Part shown: positions 32,408 through 42,379 of the stretch, piece by piece | Layout: each line of letters starts with the position of its first letter | Numbering within the stretch: the stretch's first letter is position 1 | Assembly (NCBI GenBank): GCA_017303415.1 | Contig: JAFLBJ010000001.1 | Location: 3,038,001 to 3,102,000 of the forward strand | Source of the DNA: Chitinophagales bacterium | GTDB taxonomy: Bacteria > Bacteroidota > Bacteroidia > Chitinophagales > Chitinophagaceae | Length of the DNA: 64,000 nucleotides | Direction of reading: 5' to 3' | Notes under the pieces: model-generated | What the model was told of the DNA's origin: nothing | Database searches by the model: none | What the model saw: only the letters and a program-made list of their open reading frames with translations | Program-made: the position numbers and the translations under genes

Positions 32408-35017
32408 CTAAACTTTTTCAGGAGCTTCATTGCGAAATACCACTACCCCATCAAATACATCTACTAATACAGGTCTTGACCTGTCTATTTCCCCAGCCAG
32501 TATTTTCCGGCTCAATTGGTTCACGATCTCTTTTTGGATCAACCTTTTTAGTGGTCTTGCCCCAAACTGTGGATCAAATCCCTGCTCTGCCAGAAAATCG
32601 ATCGCATAATCCGTAAAGACCAGTTCGATCCCGGTTTCGGCTACCAGTTTTTTCAGGTTATTGAGTTGGATATGTATGATGCCCTTGATCTCATTACGCA
32701 ACAAAGGCTGGAACAGAATGATTTCATCCACCCGGTTGAGGAACTCAGGACGAATGGTTTGGCGTAACAAACCCATTACTTCCACCCGCGTTTTTTCTAC
32801 CACGTCCTCCTTGTTGGCCTCATTCACCTTCTCAAAATTCTCCTGAATGATATGGCTTCCCAGATTGCTTGTCATAATGATGATGGTATTTCTGAAATTG
32901 ACCACCCGGCCTTTGTTGTCCGTTAGTCTTCCATCATCAAGTACCTGGAGCATCACATTCCAAACATCCGGATGAGCCTTTTCAATTTCATCCAGTAACA
33001 CTACACTATAGGGTTTACGACGGACCGCTTCTGTCAATTGACCACCTTCCTCATAACCCACATAACCGGGAGGGGCACCCACCAGTCTGGACACCGTATG
33101 TTTTTCCTGGTACTCACTCATATCGATCCGGGTCATCATGCTTTCATCATCAAACAGATATTCAGCAAGGGCCTTTGCCAGCTCAGTTTTTCCAACCCCG
33201 GTTGTTCCCAGGAAAATAAAGGAACCGATCGGTTTACGGGGATCCTGCAGACCCGCCCTGCTACGGCGTATCGCATCGGCTACCGCCGTAATGGCTTCTT
33301 CCTGCCCTATCACACGCTGGTGGAGATGGTCTTCGAGGTTCAACAACTTTTCCTTTTCACTCTGCATCATCCGGCTTACCGGAATGCCGGTGGCTTTGGC
33401 CACATTTTCGGCGATATCCTCAGCATCTACTTCTTCTTTCAATAACCGTTTTTCACTCAACCCAGAAAGCTGAACAGTGAGGTCCTCGATCTTTTGTTCC
33501 TGCTCCTTGATCTTTCCATACCGTATCTCAGCCACTTTACCATAGTCTCCGTTTCTTTCGGCTTGTTCGGCGCTTAATTTCAATTGTTCGATCTCCGCCT
33601 TGGCATTCTGTACTTTCTCCACGATCTCTTTTTCTTCTTTCCATTTTGCCTTAAAAGTGTCCCGTTCCACACTCAGGTTAGCGATCTCTGTATTAAGTTC
33701 CCTTAATTGTTCTTCATCATTCTCCCGTTTGATGGCCTCGCGTTCGATCTCCAGTTGCCGGATCTGTCGTTCGAGTTTATCAAGTTCCTCTGGCATACTG
33801 TTCATTTCCAGTCGCAGTTTGGCCGCACTCTCATCGATAAGGTCGATGGCCTTATCGGGCAGGAAACGATCAGTGATATAGCGTTGTGATAATTCTACCG
33901 CAGCTATGATGGCTTCGTCTTTGATCCGCACATGGTGGTGGGTTTCATAGCGGTCTTTCAGCCCGCGAAGGATGGAGATCGCATCTTCCACCGAAGGTTC
34001 ATCGATCAGCACTTTTTGAAACCTTCTTTCCAGGGCTTTGTCTTTTTCAAAATATTTTTGATATTCATTCAGGGTGGTAGCACCAATGGCACGCAGTTCA
34101 CCACGGGCAAGGGCTGGTTTGAGGATATTGGCGGCATCCATAGCGCCCTCTCCCCCACCTGCCCCTACCAGGGTGTGTATCTCATCAATAAAGAGAATGA
34201 TCTCTCCTTCACTGGTCGAAACCTCCTTGATCACTGCCTTTAACCTTTCCTCAAATTCACCTTTGTATTTCGCCCCAGCAATCAGTTGCCCCATATCCAA
34301 TGCATAGATCACCTTGGAACGCAGGTTCTCGGGCACATCTCCATTTACGACCCGCATGGCAAGTCCTTCCGCAATGGCGGTCTTACCTACGCCGGGTTCC
34401 CCTACCAGTATGGGGTTGTTCTTACTACGACGGGAAAGAATATGCAGGGTGCGGCGTATCTCTTCATCACGACCGATGACGGGATCGAGTTTTCCCTGCC
34501 GCGCCATCTCATTCAGGTTCTTGGCGTATTTATTTAACGCGTTGTATTGTTGTGATTGGGTTTGAGAGGTTACAGTTTCCCCCTTCCGCAAATCCTTAAT
34601 GGCCGCGGTCAATCCTTTTTCGGTAAGTCCTGCATCCTTGAGTAATTTGGCCGTGGCATCATTGCCTTGTACAATGGCCAGGAGCAGGTGTTCAGGTGTC
34701 ACAAATTCATCACCGTAGGATTTAAGGGCGGCCCCGGCCCGAAGTACCACACTATTTGCTTCGCGACTGATGGATTGGGCAGGTTCACCACTTTGCACCT
34801 TGGGTAATTTCTGAATCGCTTCATCCAGTTTGTTCTCCACCAGGTTCAGGGTCACATTGTTTTTCTTTAACAGGTATTCCACCGGGGAATCCTGTTGCTC
34901 CAACAAAGACTTGAGTAAATGCTCAGTTTCAATGTTGGGGTTCCCTTCATTGAACGCAAGTTGCTGGGCCGACTGGATGGCCTCCGCTGCTTTTATGGTA
35001 AAATTGGAGAGGTTCAT
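32408..35017 (-). CDS. clpB: ClpB protein disaggregase
   Basis: A hexameric AAA+ chaperone that, with DnaK, extracts polypeptides from aggregates; cytoplasmic, heat-stress related. The 869 residues show the N-domain (1-145: [16 protein letters not shown]), AAA-1 with Walker [14 protein letters not shown] (about 207) and [20 protein letters not shown], the coiled M-domain (about 400-525), AAA-2 with [14 protein letters not shown] (about 610), and [14 protein letters not shown] near the C-terminus. Length and order are normal. Its 3' end converges on higA, 35 nt away. No clear heat-shock promoter element was recognised. Confidence 0.98.
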   Translation of the reverse strand: MNLSNFTIKAAEAIQSAQQLAFNEGNPNIETEHLLKSLLEQQDSPVEYLLKKNNVTLNLVENKLDEAIQKLPKVQSGEPAQSISREANSVVLRAGAALKSYGDEFVTPEHLLLAIVQGNDATAKLLKDAGLTEKGLTAAIKDLRKGETVTSQTQSQQYNALNKYAKNLNEMARQGKLDPVIGRDEEIRRTLHILSRRSKNNPILVGEPGVGKTAIAEGLAMRVVNGDVPENLRSKVIYALDMGQLIAGAKYKGEFEERLKAVIKEVSTSEGEIILFIDEIHTLVGAGGGEGAMDAANILKPALARGELRAIGATTLNEYQKYFEKDKALERRFQKVLIDEPSVEDAISILRGLKDRYETHHHVRIKDEAIIAAVELSQRYITDRFLPDKAIDLIDESAAKLRLEMNSMPEELDKLERQIRQLEIEREAIKRENDEEQLRELNTEIANLSVERDTFKAKWKEEKEIVEKVQNAKAEIEQLKLSAEQAERNGDYGKVAEIRYGKIKEQEQKIEDLTVQLSGLSEKRLLKEEVDAEDIAENVAKATGIPVSRMMQSEKEKLLNLEDHLHQRVIGQEEAITAVADAIRRSRAGLQDPRKPIGSFIFLGTTGVGKTELAKALAEYLFDDESMMTRIDMSEYQEKHTVSRLVGAPPGYVGYEEGGQLTEAVRRKPYSVVLLDEIEKAHPDVWNVMLQVLDDGRLTDNKGRVVNFRNTIIIMTSNLGSHIIQENFEKVNEANKEDVVEKTRVEVMGLLRQTIRPEFLNRVDEIILFQPLLRNEIKGIIHIQLNNLKKLVAETGIELVFTDYAIDFLAEQGFDPQFGARPLKRLIQKEIVNQLSRKILAGEIDRSRPVLVDVFDGVVVFRNEAPEKV

Positions 35018-35193
35018 ACGATTAAATTAGGTTACACGAATTGGACCGATTTCACGATTTCCACAGATTCCATTCAAATAGTTGTCCAAGCTTGTTTTTT
35101 TACCAAATTTGTCATTAAAGCTCCGGCATTTCTGCCTGAAATGCAGGTTGGTGGCGGATTTCCTGCAATTATTTCAGAATGAACATTATACAA

Positions 35194-35201
35194 TAACTTT
35201 G
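35194..35201 (+). promoter_or_regulatory. -7 promoter element (TAACTTTG) of the sulfhydrylase gene
   Basis: An exact TAnnTTTG match 23 nt before the ATG at 35225, implying a short leader. No SAM-riboswitch-like structure was seen between clpB and this gene. Confidence 0.55.
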
Positions 35202-35224
35202 CCCTCCAGCATTTTTTAAACCGT

Positions 35225-36400
35225 ATGAGTAAATATCACCCCGAGACCGAGGCCATTCGTATACAGACCCCACGCACCTGGGAGAATGAACATTCTACCC
35301 CCTTGTTTCTCACGTCCAGTTTTGTATTTGATAATGCAGAAGATATGCGTGCCGCTTTTGCGGAAGAAAATGACCATAATATCTATTCCCGGTTCAGTAA
35401 TCCTACGGTAGATGAATTTGCTTATAAAGTGGCCATGATGGAAAAGGCTGAAGCCGGTCTCGCTACAGCCACAGGAATGGCTGCTGTGTTTGGCACTTTC
35501 ATGACCTTTTTACAAAGCGGGGACCATATCCTTTCCTCGGGTTCCGTGTTTGGAAGTACACATACCATTTTAACCAAATACATGGGCCGCTGGAAGATCG
35601 AATTTGACTATTTTGATATCAACAAGCCCGAAACAATTGAAGGATTGATCCGGTCCAATACCCGGATGATCTACGTGGAAACACCTTCCAATCCCGGACT
35701 GGATATCATTGACATGGAATCGCTGGCGCTACTGGCGAAAAAACATAATGTGCTATTGGTCGTCGACAATTGCTTTGCCACCCCGGTGTTACAGCGGCCG
35801 ATCGAATGGGGGGCCGACCTAGTGATTCATTCGGCTACCAAATGGATGGATGGCCAGGGTAGGGTCGTAGGGGGTGTGATCGCCGGAAAAGCCGCCCTGG
35901 TGCGGGAGATCTATCTGTTCTTAAGAAATACCGGGCCATCACTCTCTCCCTTTAATGCCTGGGTATTGACCAAGAGTTTAGAAACACTGTCGCTTCGTAT
36001 GGAGAGACATTGTCAAAATGCGCTTCAACTGGCGACAGCCCTGCAAAACAACCCGCATCTGGTTCAGGTAAAATATCCTTTTCTTTCTTCGCACCCGCAA
36101 CACAATATTGCCAAAAAACAAATGACGGGTGGAGGTGGAATCGTTTGCTTTGAACTCAAAGGAGGACTGGAAAGAGGTCGTCGTTTTCTGGATGCTCTGA
36201 AAATGTTAAGCCGTACTTCAAACCTGGGCGACAGCCGGAGTATTGCCTCGCATCCGTCTTCCACCACCCATTCCAAATTATCTGAAGAAGAAAGATTATC
36301 AGTTGGTATCACCCCGGGGCTTATCCGCATTTCCGTTGGCCTGGAGCATATTGACGACATTCGGGAAGACATCGAGCAAGCCCTTACAGCATCCGCCTGA
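35225..36400 (+). CDS. metZ: O-succinyl/acetylhomoserine sulfhydrylase (trans-sulfuration PLP enzyme)
   Basis: Makes homocysteine from an activated homoserine and sulfide in methionine synthesis; cytoplasmic PLP enzyme of the Cys/Met-metabolism family. The 391 residues include TPLFLTSSFVFDNAEDM, YSRFSNPTVDEFAYKVA, YVETPSNPGLDIIDM, LLVVDNCFATPVLQRP, and HSATKWMDGQGRVVGGV with the Schiff-base Lys near 205. The C-domain has RTSNLGDSRSIASHPSSTTH and GLIRISVGLEHIDDI. These match MetZ-type sulfhydrylases best; cystathionine gamma-synthase is the main alternative. The stop codon abuts an inverted repeat. Confidence 0.9.
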   Translation: MSKYHPETEAIRIQTPRTWENEHSTPLFLTSSFVFDNAEDMRAAFAEENDHNIYSRFSNPTVDEFAYKVAMMEKAEAGLATATGMAAVFGTFMTFLQSGDHILSSGSVFGSTHTILTKYMGRWKIEFDYFDINKPETIEGLIRSNTRMIYVETPSNPGLDIIDMESLALLAKKHNVLLVVDNCFATPVLQRPIEWGADLVIHSATKWMDGQGRVVGGVIAGKAALVREIYLFLRNTGPSLSPFNAWVLTKSLETLSLRMERHCQNALQLATALQNNPHLVQVKYPFLSSHPQHNIAKKQMTGGGGIVCFELKGGLERGRRFLDALKMLSRTSNLGDSRSIASHPSSTTHSKLSEEERLSVGITPGLIRISVGLEHIDDIREDIEQALTASA

Positions 36401-36508
36401 TTTCTTGGTGCACTTTGTGCATCCTTTGTGTCCTTCGTGTCCTCCTACGCCAGCCATGCATAGGAGGACACGAAGGACACAAAGGATGCACAAAGAACAC
36501 AAAGGAAA
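36401..36508. repeat. 9-nt inverted repeat with about 48-bp arms (CTTCGTGTC family)
   Basis: Two almost perfect arms of about 48 nt made of words such as CTTTGTGCA, CCTTTGTGT, CCTTCGTGT and CCTCCTACG face each other around CCAGCCATG. The element starts at the metZ stop codon and ends about 26 nt before the next ATG. It shares its loop-proximal core GTCCTCCTACGC with the element at 12554-12655. Confidence 0.9.
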
Positions 36509-36534
36509 TTCGTAAATTGTAAAGAAAAAGTACC

Positions 36535-37557
36535 ATGAGAACCACGCTTCTTCTATTGCTTTCTTTATCCCTGCTTTCTACCGCTCAAGCTCAAACAAGC
36601 TTTACCGACCTGGATGATTTTCTGGAGTCCAACAAAGAAAAGCTGGGAAAGGATTTCAATGTCATGCTCTGGAAGAAGGATGATACGGTTGTATATCGCA
36701 AGCAGACCAATCCACAATTCCGAAGCAATGTACAGGCTCCCATTGCAGCTTCGAGTCAATGGCTCACGGCAGCGCTGGTGATGATGTTTGTGGATGAAGG
36801 AAAGGTATCCCTGGATGACCCCGTAGTAAACTATGTGCCTGAATTTGGAAAATATTTTAAAAACTATATCACGCTTCGCCATTGCTTGTCTCATACCACT
36901 GGCATTGAGGCCGAAGCTTTGAAGCTTTCCAAACTTTTTGACAAGAGTAAATTTGAGAACCTGGAAAAAGAGGTAAACTCTTTTGCCGCCAAAAACATAG
37001 CAGCCAATCCCGGGAAGGAATTCTATTACAGCAATATTGGCTTGAGTATTGCCGGCCGGGTGTTGGAAGTAGTGGGTAAAAGAAGGTTTGACCAGTTGAT
37101 GACCCAGAAATTATTCCGTTCATTGGCCATGCGCCGCAGCACCTTTAGTAATTTGATGGGTGGACCGATCAATCCTTCGATCGGTGGAAAATCATCTGCT
37201 GATGATTACATGAATTTTCTGGTCATGTTACTCAACAAGGGAAAGTTCCGGGGGCAGCAAGTACTTTCTGAAGAATCCGTAGCCGAGTTGATCAAGATTC
37301 AAACGGGTGACCTGCTGATGAAATACCTTCCTGATGCGGGCAAAGGTATGGGATATGCTTCCGGGGCCTGGGTATTGGAGGAGGATGGTAACGGAAATGC
37401 GACATCCCTGATCTCTCCAAGCCTGTTTGGATTCTGGTCGGTGGTGGATTTTAAAAGAGGGTATGCCTTTCTGCTCCTACCCAAGGAAATGGTAGAGAAT
37501 GATCCGATATCCTTACACAAGGAAATTATAGAGATCATTAATCCCCATTTTGAATAG
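36535..37557 (+). CDS. Beta-lactamase-fold protein with degraded SxxK active site
   Basis: A 340-residue exported protein: signal peptide MRTTLLLLLSLSLLSTAQA, then the class C beta-lactamase/serine-hydrolase fold (about 25-335): MLWKKDDTVVYRK, LTAALVMMFVDEGKVSLDDP, ITLRHCLSHTTGIE and YYSNIGLSIAGRVLE. The family's first catalytic motif SxxK should lie just before LTAAL; here it reads APIAASSQW, so the nucleophile and general base are Ala and Gln if the alignment with IASASKW-type relatives is right. The YxN motif (YSN) is kept. It is probably a non-catalytic binding protein, or uses another residue. Confidence 0.82.
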   Translation: MRTTLLLLLSLSLLSTAQAQTSFTDLDDFLESNKEKLGKDFNVMLWKKDDTVVYRKQTNPQFRSNVQAPIAASSQWLTAALVMMFVDEGKVSLDDPVVNYVPEFGKYFKNYITLRHCLSHTTGIEAEALKLSKLFDKSKFENLEKEVNSFAAKNIAANPGKEFYYSNIGLSIAGRVLEVVGKRRFDQLMTQKLFRSLAMRRSTFSNLMGGPINPSIGGKSSADDYMNFLVMLLNKGKFRGQQVLSEESVAELIKIQTGDLLMKYLPDAGKGMGYASGAWVLEEDGNGNATSLISPSLFGFWSVVDFKRGYAFLLLPKEMVENDPISLHKEIIEIINPHFE

Positions 37558-37564
37558 AGGTTTG

Positions 37565-37635
37565 TTTCTCGCAGCGTACGCAAAGGATAGGACGGCCGCA
37601 GCGGGCGTTTTAAACTTGGCGAACGCTGCGAGAAA
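37565..37635. repeat. Inverted repeat between convergent genes
   Basis: Arms TTTCTCGCAGCGT (37565-37577) and ACGCTGCGAGAAA (37623-37635) are perfect complements, flanking GC-rich words. The element begins 8 nt after one stop codon and ends 12 nt from the convergent one. Confidence 0.8.
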
Positions 37636-37647
37636 TATAACCAGATC

Positions 37648-39366
37648 CTATTTGCTATATGTATACTTCAGTTTCCCGTTTACGATTGTCATCATTACTT
37701 TAGTATCTTTTATTTCTTCATCCTTACAGGTAACCAGGTTGTTGGATAAGAGTACAAAGTCGCCATATTTACCCACTTCAATGGATCCTTTTACTTTTTC
37801 CTGGAAGGAAGAATAAGCGTTCGCCAGGGTATAAGAGTGAATGGCCTGTTCACGTGACATACGCTGTTCGGGATAAAATACAGTACCATCTTTCAATTGA
37901 CGGGTTACACTCGCATAATAACAGGCGATCGGATCCTCATCTTCTACCGGCACATCGGTACCATTGGTGACCACTACTCCGGCTTTGAGGAAGGATTGCC
38001 AAACATAAGCCCCTTCACGTGAGCGTTGTTCGCCCAATCGTTTAGGCACAAAGGGGGCATCGCTGGTACAATGAATGCCTTGCATGGAGGCGATCACATT
38101 CCATTCTTTGAAACGGGGTATCTCAGTAGGGTTGACATGCTGCGCGTGTTCAATACGCCAGCGGTGGTCTTTGGTTTTATCCTGAGCAATTTTTTTTGCA
38201 TACAGATCGATCAATTCCCGGTTGGCGCGGTCACCGATGGCATGTACACAGAGTTGCAATTGATTATCCCAGCAGAAATCGGCAATGGCCTGGAGCGAAT
38301 CAAGATTAAATGTAGCCTCTCCTACCCAACCCGGCCGATCGGAATAGGGTTCAAGTAACCATGCCCCATAGGACCCAAGTGCTCCATCGAGCGAAACTTT
38401 AACCGCTTTGACGGTGAGATGGGCATCCCCGGCATCAATGATCGGAAAAACACCCGCATTGGCGCGGAGTACACTGTTTCGTTCCCGCACCATCAGCCAA
38501 TGCCGAATATTCAGTTTTCCGGAATCTGCCAATTCCTTCATCCATTTTACCTGAGTAAAGGAGGAACCGGCATCCTGAAAACTCGTAATTCCTTTTTTCA
38601 AACAATCTTCTTCTGCCAATCTTATACTTTCGGCCCAACGTGCTTTTTGTTCATCCTCCGTTTGTTGGTTCACAAATGCCGCATAAGCCTTATTGACCAG
38701 CGACTGGGCTGTTTCTGCAAGAACGCCAACCACCCGGCCTGTCTTGTCCCGAACGATCTCCCCACCTGAAGGGTTTGGTGTATTCGCGTTTATTCCTGCT
38801 AACTCCATGGCTTTGGCGTTTACATAACTGCTATGTCCGCTGGCATGGGAAAGCAATACCGGGTTATTGGGAGATACTTTATCCAATTCTTCATGATAGG
38901 GATACCCCAGAAAATTAACGGCCGGTGCAGGGTTCCATTTTTCCTGGTGCCAACCCCAACCAATGATCCAATCACCGGGTTTGGCTTTGCTGACCGCTTC
39001 TTTTACTTTTTCCACGATCTCATCCCAGTTCTTTACTGTCATCAGGTTCAGGCTGACCAAAGAAGCGCCTAACCCATGTATATGCCCATGCCCTTCGATA
39101 AAACCGGGCATCAGAAATTGTCCTTTGCAATCTATGGACTCCGTTTGGCTGCCAATAAACTTCTCTGCTTCTGTATTGCTGCCTACGAAAATGATCTTCC
39201 CATCTTTCACCGCTACAGCTTCGGCTGTAGGTTGTGCCGGGTTTACGGTGTACACCTGGGCATGGTGAAGTACCAGGTCGGCCTGGTTCTTTGAACTGGC
39301 ACAGCTGCCCAGAATGACGATTAAGGGAAGAATGACAAAGAAGGATTGAAAGGATGATTTTCTCAT
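37648..39366 (-). CDS. Amidohydrolase family lipoprotein (YtcJ-like)
   Basis: A 572-residue metal-dependent hydrolase of the amidohydrolase_3/YtcJ group, anchored by a lipobox (LIVILGSCASS, Cys near 22). Metal motifs: GFIEGHGHIHGLG (first His pair, about 90-100), WIIGWGWHQEKW, VSLDGALGSYGAWLLEPYSD, LCVHAIGDRAN, RIEHAQHV, and VVVTNGTDVPVEDEDP with the catalytic Asp. Family members hydrolyse amides or cyclic ureides; the substrate is unknown. ATG 39366 is chosen because an exact -7 element lies at 39392-39385 and an upstream start would precede it. Confidence 0.9.
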   Translation of the reverse strand: MRKSSFQSFFVILPLIVILGSCASSKNQADLVLHHAQVYTVNPAQPTAEAVAVKDGKIIFVGSNTEAEKFIGSQTESIDCKGQFLMPGFIEGHGHIHGLGASLVSLNLMTVKNWDEIVEKVKEAVSKAKPGDWIIGWGWHQEKWNPAPAVNFLGYPYHEELDKVSPNNPVLLSHASGHSSYVNAKAMELAGINANTPNPSGGEIVRDKTGRVVGVLAETAQSLVNKAYAAFVNQQTEDEQKARWAESIRLAEEDCLKKGITSFQDAGSSFTQVKWMKELADSGKLNIRHWLMVRERNSVLRANAGVFPIIDAGDAHLTVKAVKVSLDGALGSYGAWLLEPYSDRPGWVGEATFNLDSLQAIADFCWDNQLQLCVHAIGDRANRELIDLYAKKIAQDKTKDHRWRIEHAQHVNPTEIPRFKEWNVIASMQGIHCTSDAPFVPKRLGEQRSREGAYVWQSFLKAGVVVTNGTDVPVEDEDPIACYYASVTRQLKDGTVFYPEQRMSREQAIHSYTLANAYSSFQEKVKGSIEVGKYGDFVLLSNNLVTCKDEEIKDTKVMMTIVNGKLKYTYSK

Positions 39367-39384
39367 ATACAGAAGTTTGCCTTT

Positions 39385-39472
39385 CAAAGATAGGGATGTT
39401 TGCTATCCGATATTCCTCAGGATGCAGGGACATAAAGAAGCGCAGCAAAGGTGACAGGAAACTTTAATTTTG
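39385..39472. promoter_or_regulatory. Divergent -7 elements for amidohydrolase and queG
   Basis: The minus strand reads TATCTTTG (39392-39385) and the plus strand TAATTTTG (39465-39472). Both are exact TAnnTTTG matches, leaving short leaders of about 10-15 nt to the respective starts. Confidence 0.6.
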
Positions 39473-39486
39473 ATTATTATTGAAAG

Positions 39487-40416
39487 GTGGGAACCAAACA
39501 ACAACATACCGCAACGATCAAAGTACTGGCCCGGGAATTGGGTTTTGACCATTGTGGCATTGCCCGTGCCGAAGCCCTGGAGGAAGATGCCCGTCGCCTC
39601 GAAAAATGGTTGGCAAAAGGTATGCACGGAGGGATGGCCTATATGGAAAATCATTTTGACCTGCGTACCGATCCGCGAAAACTGGTTCCCGGCGCACGTT
39701 CGGTCATTACCCTTTTGTTGAATTATTTTCCGGAAAAAGAACAAAATACCTCTGCGCCGCAGATCTCCAAATATGCATACGGAAAGGATTACCATGAGGT
39801 CATTCGCTCCAGGCTGAAGGACCTGTTGCAAATGATCAGGGAAAAAGTGGGCGAGATCAATGGCCGGGGCTTTGTGGATTCCGCTCCCGTGCTGGAACGA
39901 GCCTGGGCACAAAAAAGCGGTTTGGGATGGGTCGGAAAGAATGGGAACCTGATCACGCGAAGTGGTGGATCATTTTTCTTTATCGCCACCCTGATCACCG
40001 ACCTTGATCTTGAACCCGATGATCCTTTTGCCCGGGACTATTGCGGCACCTGTAATAAATGTGTGGAAAGTTGCCCAACAGAAGCCATACTTCCGGATAA
40101 AACGATCAATGGCAGCCAGTGTATTTCCTATTTTACGATTGAGCTGAAGGACCAGTTGATACCGGATGCAATGAAAGGAAAATTTGACAACTGGATGTTT
40201 GGTTGTGATACCTGCCAGGATGTTTGCCCCTGGAACCGGTTTTCTACCCCTACCCTGGAGAGCGCTTTTCATCCGCTGCCAGCAGTCCTGAATTTTACTT
40301 CGGCAGAATGGGAAGCGTTGAGCGAAGATGCTTTTAAAAACATCTTCCGTGACTCCCCACTGAAGCGGGCGAAATGGGAAGGGGTGCGGAGAAATTTGAG
40401 GTTTCTGAAAGGTTGA
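39487..40416 (+). CDS. queG: Epoxyqueuosine reductase
   Basis: Performs the last step of queuosine synthesis on tRNA, reducing epoxyqueuosine with a cobalamin cofactor and two 4Fe-4S clusters; cytoplasmic. The 309-residue protein has GFDHCGIARAEAL at the start, RSVITLLLNYFP, WVGKNGNLITRSGGSFFF, the Fe-S sets YCGTCNKCVESCPTEAI and MFGCDTCQDVCPWNRFS, and it ends RRNLRFLKG. It lacks the C-terminal HEAT repeats of longer members. GTG 39487 is the only start that keeps the conserved N-terminus; an exact -7 element is 15 nt upstream. Confidence 0.94.
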   Translation: MGTKQQHTATIKVLARELGFDHCGIARAEALEEDARRLEKWLAKGMHGGMAYMENHFDLRTDPRKLVPGARSVITLLLNYFPEKEQNTSAPQISKYAYGKDYHEVIRSRLKDLLQMIREKVGEINGRGFVDSAPVLERAWAQKSGLGWVGKNGNLITRSGGSFFFIATLITDLDLEPDDPFARDYCGTCNKCVESCPTEAILPDKTINGSQCISYFTIELKDQLIPDAMKGKFDNWMFGCDTCQDVCPWNRFSTPTLESAFHPLPAVLNFTSAEWEALSEDAFKNIFRDSPLKRAKWEGVRRNLRFLKG

Positions 40417-40463
40417 ATGCACACATTGCTGAAAGCAGGATGAGCGTGGAATTTTAGTGCATC

Positions 40464-41060
40464 CTAAAACACCCTGAATCCCACTTTCAAATCCACCCGA
40501 TTAAATTCATATTTGACTGACCGGTTAGTTTTGATGTTTGTGGTTGTAGAAGGATCCCAAACAGTCTCCACCCATTTTTCCGTCATGGTCTTTGAGGAAT
40601 ACCCCAGCGAAATACTGATTCCTTTCCCTTTTTTACTTTGCATTTGAACTCCAAAACCTCCTTGCAGATACCTGCCATGATCAAAGGTTGACGGGGTGTA
40701 AAATTGGCCACCCCAGATCCAATCATAATAATAGAAGCGTTGAAATTCGGTAGGCCAGGCAAAATTAGCTCCGGCACCGGCGTACAGAAAGGGACGTTTC
40801 TTCTGATTGCCAAAATACCGCTTTGCCTCTGCATAGAATGGAACCGATCTTTTTTCGTAAAAATCAATTTCAGTTGTTCCACCAAATTGCCAGGCCCCCC
40901 ATTCCACACCTGAACTAAACCCAATGGAACCATCAACGGTTTGCGTGCCATTCAGTAGGGTGATCTGCGGTTGAAGATAAAAGGCTGATTTTTTTTGCCC
41001 AAAACCTGTTCCGGTAGCTAATAGTAGAAAGACGATTATTATGCCTGATGATTTTTTCAT
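40464..41060 (-). CDS. Small outer-membrane beta-barrel protein
   Basis: A 198-residue exported protein: signal peptide MKKSSGIIIVFLLLATGTGF, then alternating-residue beta strands typical of an eight-stranded barrel (FYLQPQITLLNGTQ, FSSGVEWGAWQFGGTTEI, KRPFLYAGAGANFAW, GRYLQGGFGVQMQSKKGKG), ending in FRVF with the C-terminal aromatic signal for the outer membrane. It starts 5 nt after the LVIVD lipoprotein gene and is the last gene of the sigma operon. Function unknown; probably part of an envelope complex or a stress-regulated barrel. Confidence 0.82.
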   Translation of the reverse strand: MKKSSGIIIVFLLLATGTGFGQKKSAFYLQPQITLLNGTQTVDGSIGFSSGVEWGAWQFGGTTEIDFYEKRSVPFYAEAKRYFGNQKKRPFLYAGAGANFAWPTEFQRFYYYDWIWGGQFYTPSTFDHGRYLQGGFGVQMQSKKGKGISISLGYSSKTMTEKWVETVWDPSTTTNIKTNRSVKYEFNRVDLKVGFRVF

Positions 41061-41065
41061 GTAGA

Positions 41066-42325
41066 TTAGTTTTGAATAGTGAGCTTACTTAGGACAACAG
41101 GTGAAGATGGATTGTTATAGTTCACAAAATATACTCCATCGTAGGCCACTACCAGTGCCAACCCATGCAATGCGATCACATCAAGGGGCAACAATCCGGT
41201 CAGGGTTCCCAGATTGGTGATCTGCGTAGGACTGGAAACATCCATGAATTTCAGCCCTTCTCCACCGTCGCAAACCATAAGGATATTCCCATCCTTGGAA
41301 AGGCCCGAAGGAGACGACATAAGATATGTTTTGACCAATACCGGAGAGGTGATATTTGTGATATCCACTACATCCAGTTGATTGGAGAATCCACCGCAGA
41401 AAGAGCCACCACGAAGGGTTACATAGGCATAGTTTCCGTCGGCTATCACCGGATCACAGGAGCGGATATGTGTTACCTGAGATAAGAAGTTTGGTGCATT
41501 GGGATCCGACAACCCATATACGTACATGCCAGTTTGCGAGCCTATAAAAAGTTTGTCCTGATAAGGAAATACGGTCTCAATATCTCCTCGTGGGAAATTC
41601 CGGGTCCCGATATAGGTTGGCGTAGCCGGTTGCGCGGTATTGAATACTTTCAGATCCATATGGCTAACCGTATATAACCGGTCATTATAAAGCGCAAACC
41701 TCGCCTGTGATCCTCCAATTCCGTTGCTTACCCCGGGGTTGGCATTGGGTGAAGCATAATTGCTAAAGGCCTGGGCACTTAATACCCCCATATCAAAAAA
41801 CACTTTTGCTCCACCGCCTTGTGACTGATAATCGCTTCGGATGGTTGTGTCTACCCTAACCCACTCTGTGATCACCAAGCTGGTATCGACCATATATCCA
41901 GCCTCATAAATGCGATGAGGGAAAACCCCTTCCTGGTAGTATGCCAGGCTAACATTGGTGGGGTCAGAAATATCAATACTCATCAGATCGGAATAACAAT
42001 CGGCATAGAGGTAGTTTCCCCTTACGGCAATATCCACATTGCCTGGTATATGAATAAAACCCTTTTTAACCGGGGAAGCGGGATTACTGAAATCAATCAC
42101 GTGTACCCCCTTATTGTACTCATTCAGGAAAAGGTAGTTGCCTTTAACAAATATCTTACCAGGAACATGTATCTCCTGATTGTTATCATTTTTTATGGCA
42201 GCTTTTACTTCAGCACGGGTATGATATACGGGACGGAAGAAAGTGTATTTCTCTTCCATTTTGTCCTTGATACAGGAGCTTAATAAAGTTGTAAGCGCCA
42301 ACAGGGAAACAAGTATGTATCGCAT
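41066..42325 (-). CDS. LVIVD-repeat lipoprotein
   Basis: A 419-residue lipoprotein: signal MRYILVSLLALTTLLSSC (Cys18), then a beta-propeller-like series of LVIVD-type repeats with strands such as NYLFLNEYNKGVHVIDFSN, NYLYADCYSDLMSIDISDPT, KLFIGSQTGMYVYGLSDPN and NYAYVTLRGGSF...LDVVDITN. These repeats are frequent in Bacteroidota and archaeal surface proteins; ligand unknown. ATG 42325 is preferred since the lipobox follows properly. It lies between the Dma-like and barrel genes of the sigma operon, with only a 5-nt gap to the barrel gene. Confidence 0.88.
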   Translation of the reverse strand: MRYILVSLLALTTLLSSCIKDKMEEKYTFFRPVYHTRAEVKAAIKNDNNQEIHVPGKIFVKGNYLFLNEYNKGVHVIDFSNPASPVKKGFIHIPGNVDIAVRGNYLYADCYSDLMSIDISDPTNVSLAYYQEGVFPHRIYEAGYMVDTSLVITEWVRVDTTIRSDYQSQGGGAKVFFDMGVLSAQAFSNYASPNANPGVSNGIGGSQARFALYNDRLYTVSHMDLKVFNTAQPATPTYIGTRNFPRGDIETVFPYQDKLFIGSQTGMYVYGLSDPNAPNFLSQVTHIRSCDPVIADGNYAYVTLRGGSFCGGFSNQLDVVDITNITSPVLVKTYLMSSPSGLSKDGNILMVCDGGEGLKFMDVSSPTQITNLGTLTGLLPLDVIALHGLALVVAYDGVYFVNYNNPSSPVVLSKLTIQN

Positions 42326-42379
42326 AAACAGGTTTTTGAAGTTGACAACGCATTTATCCAATGCGTTGCATCTGATTTT

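Noticed and set aside
35018-35224. SAM riboswitch upstream of metZ
   Set aside because: The -7 element is 23 nt before the ATG, leaving no room for an aptamer.
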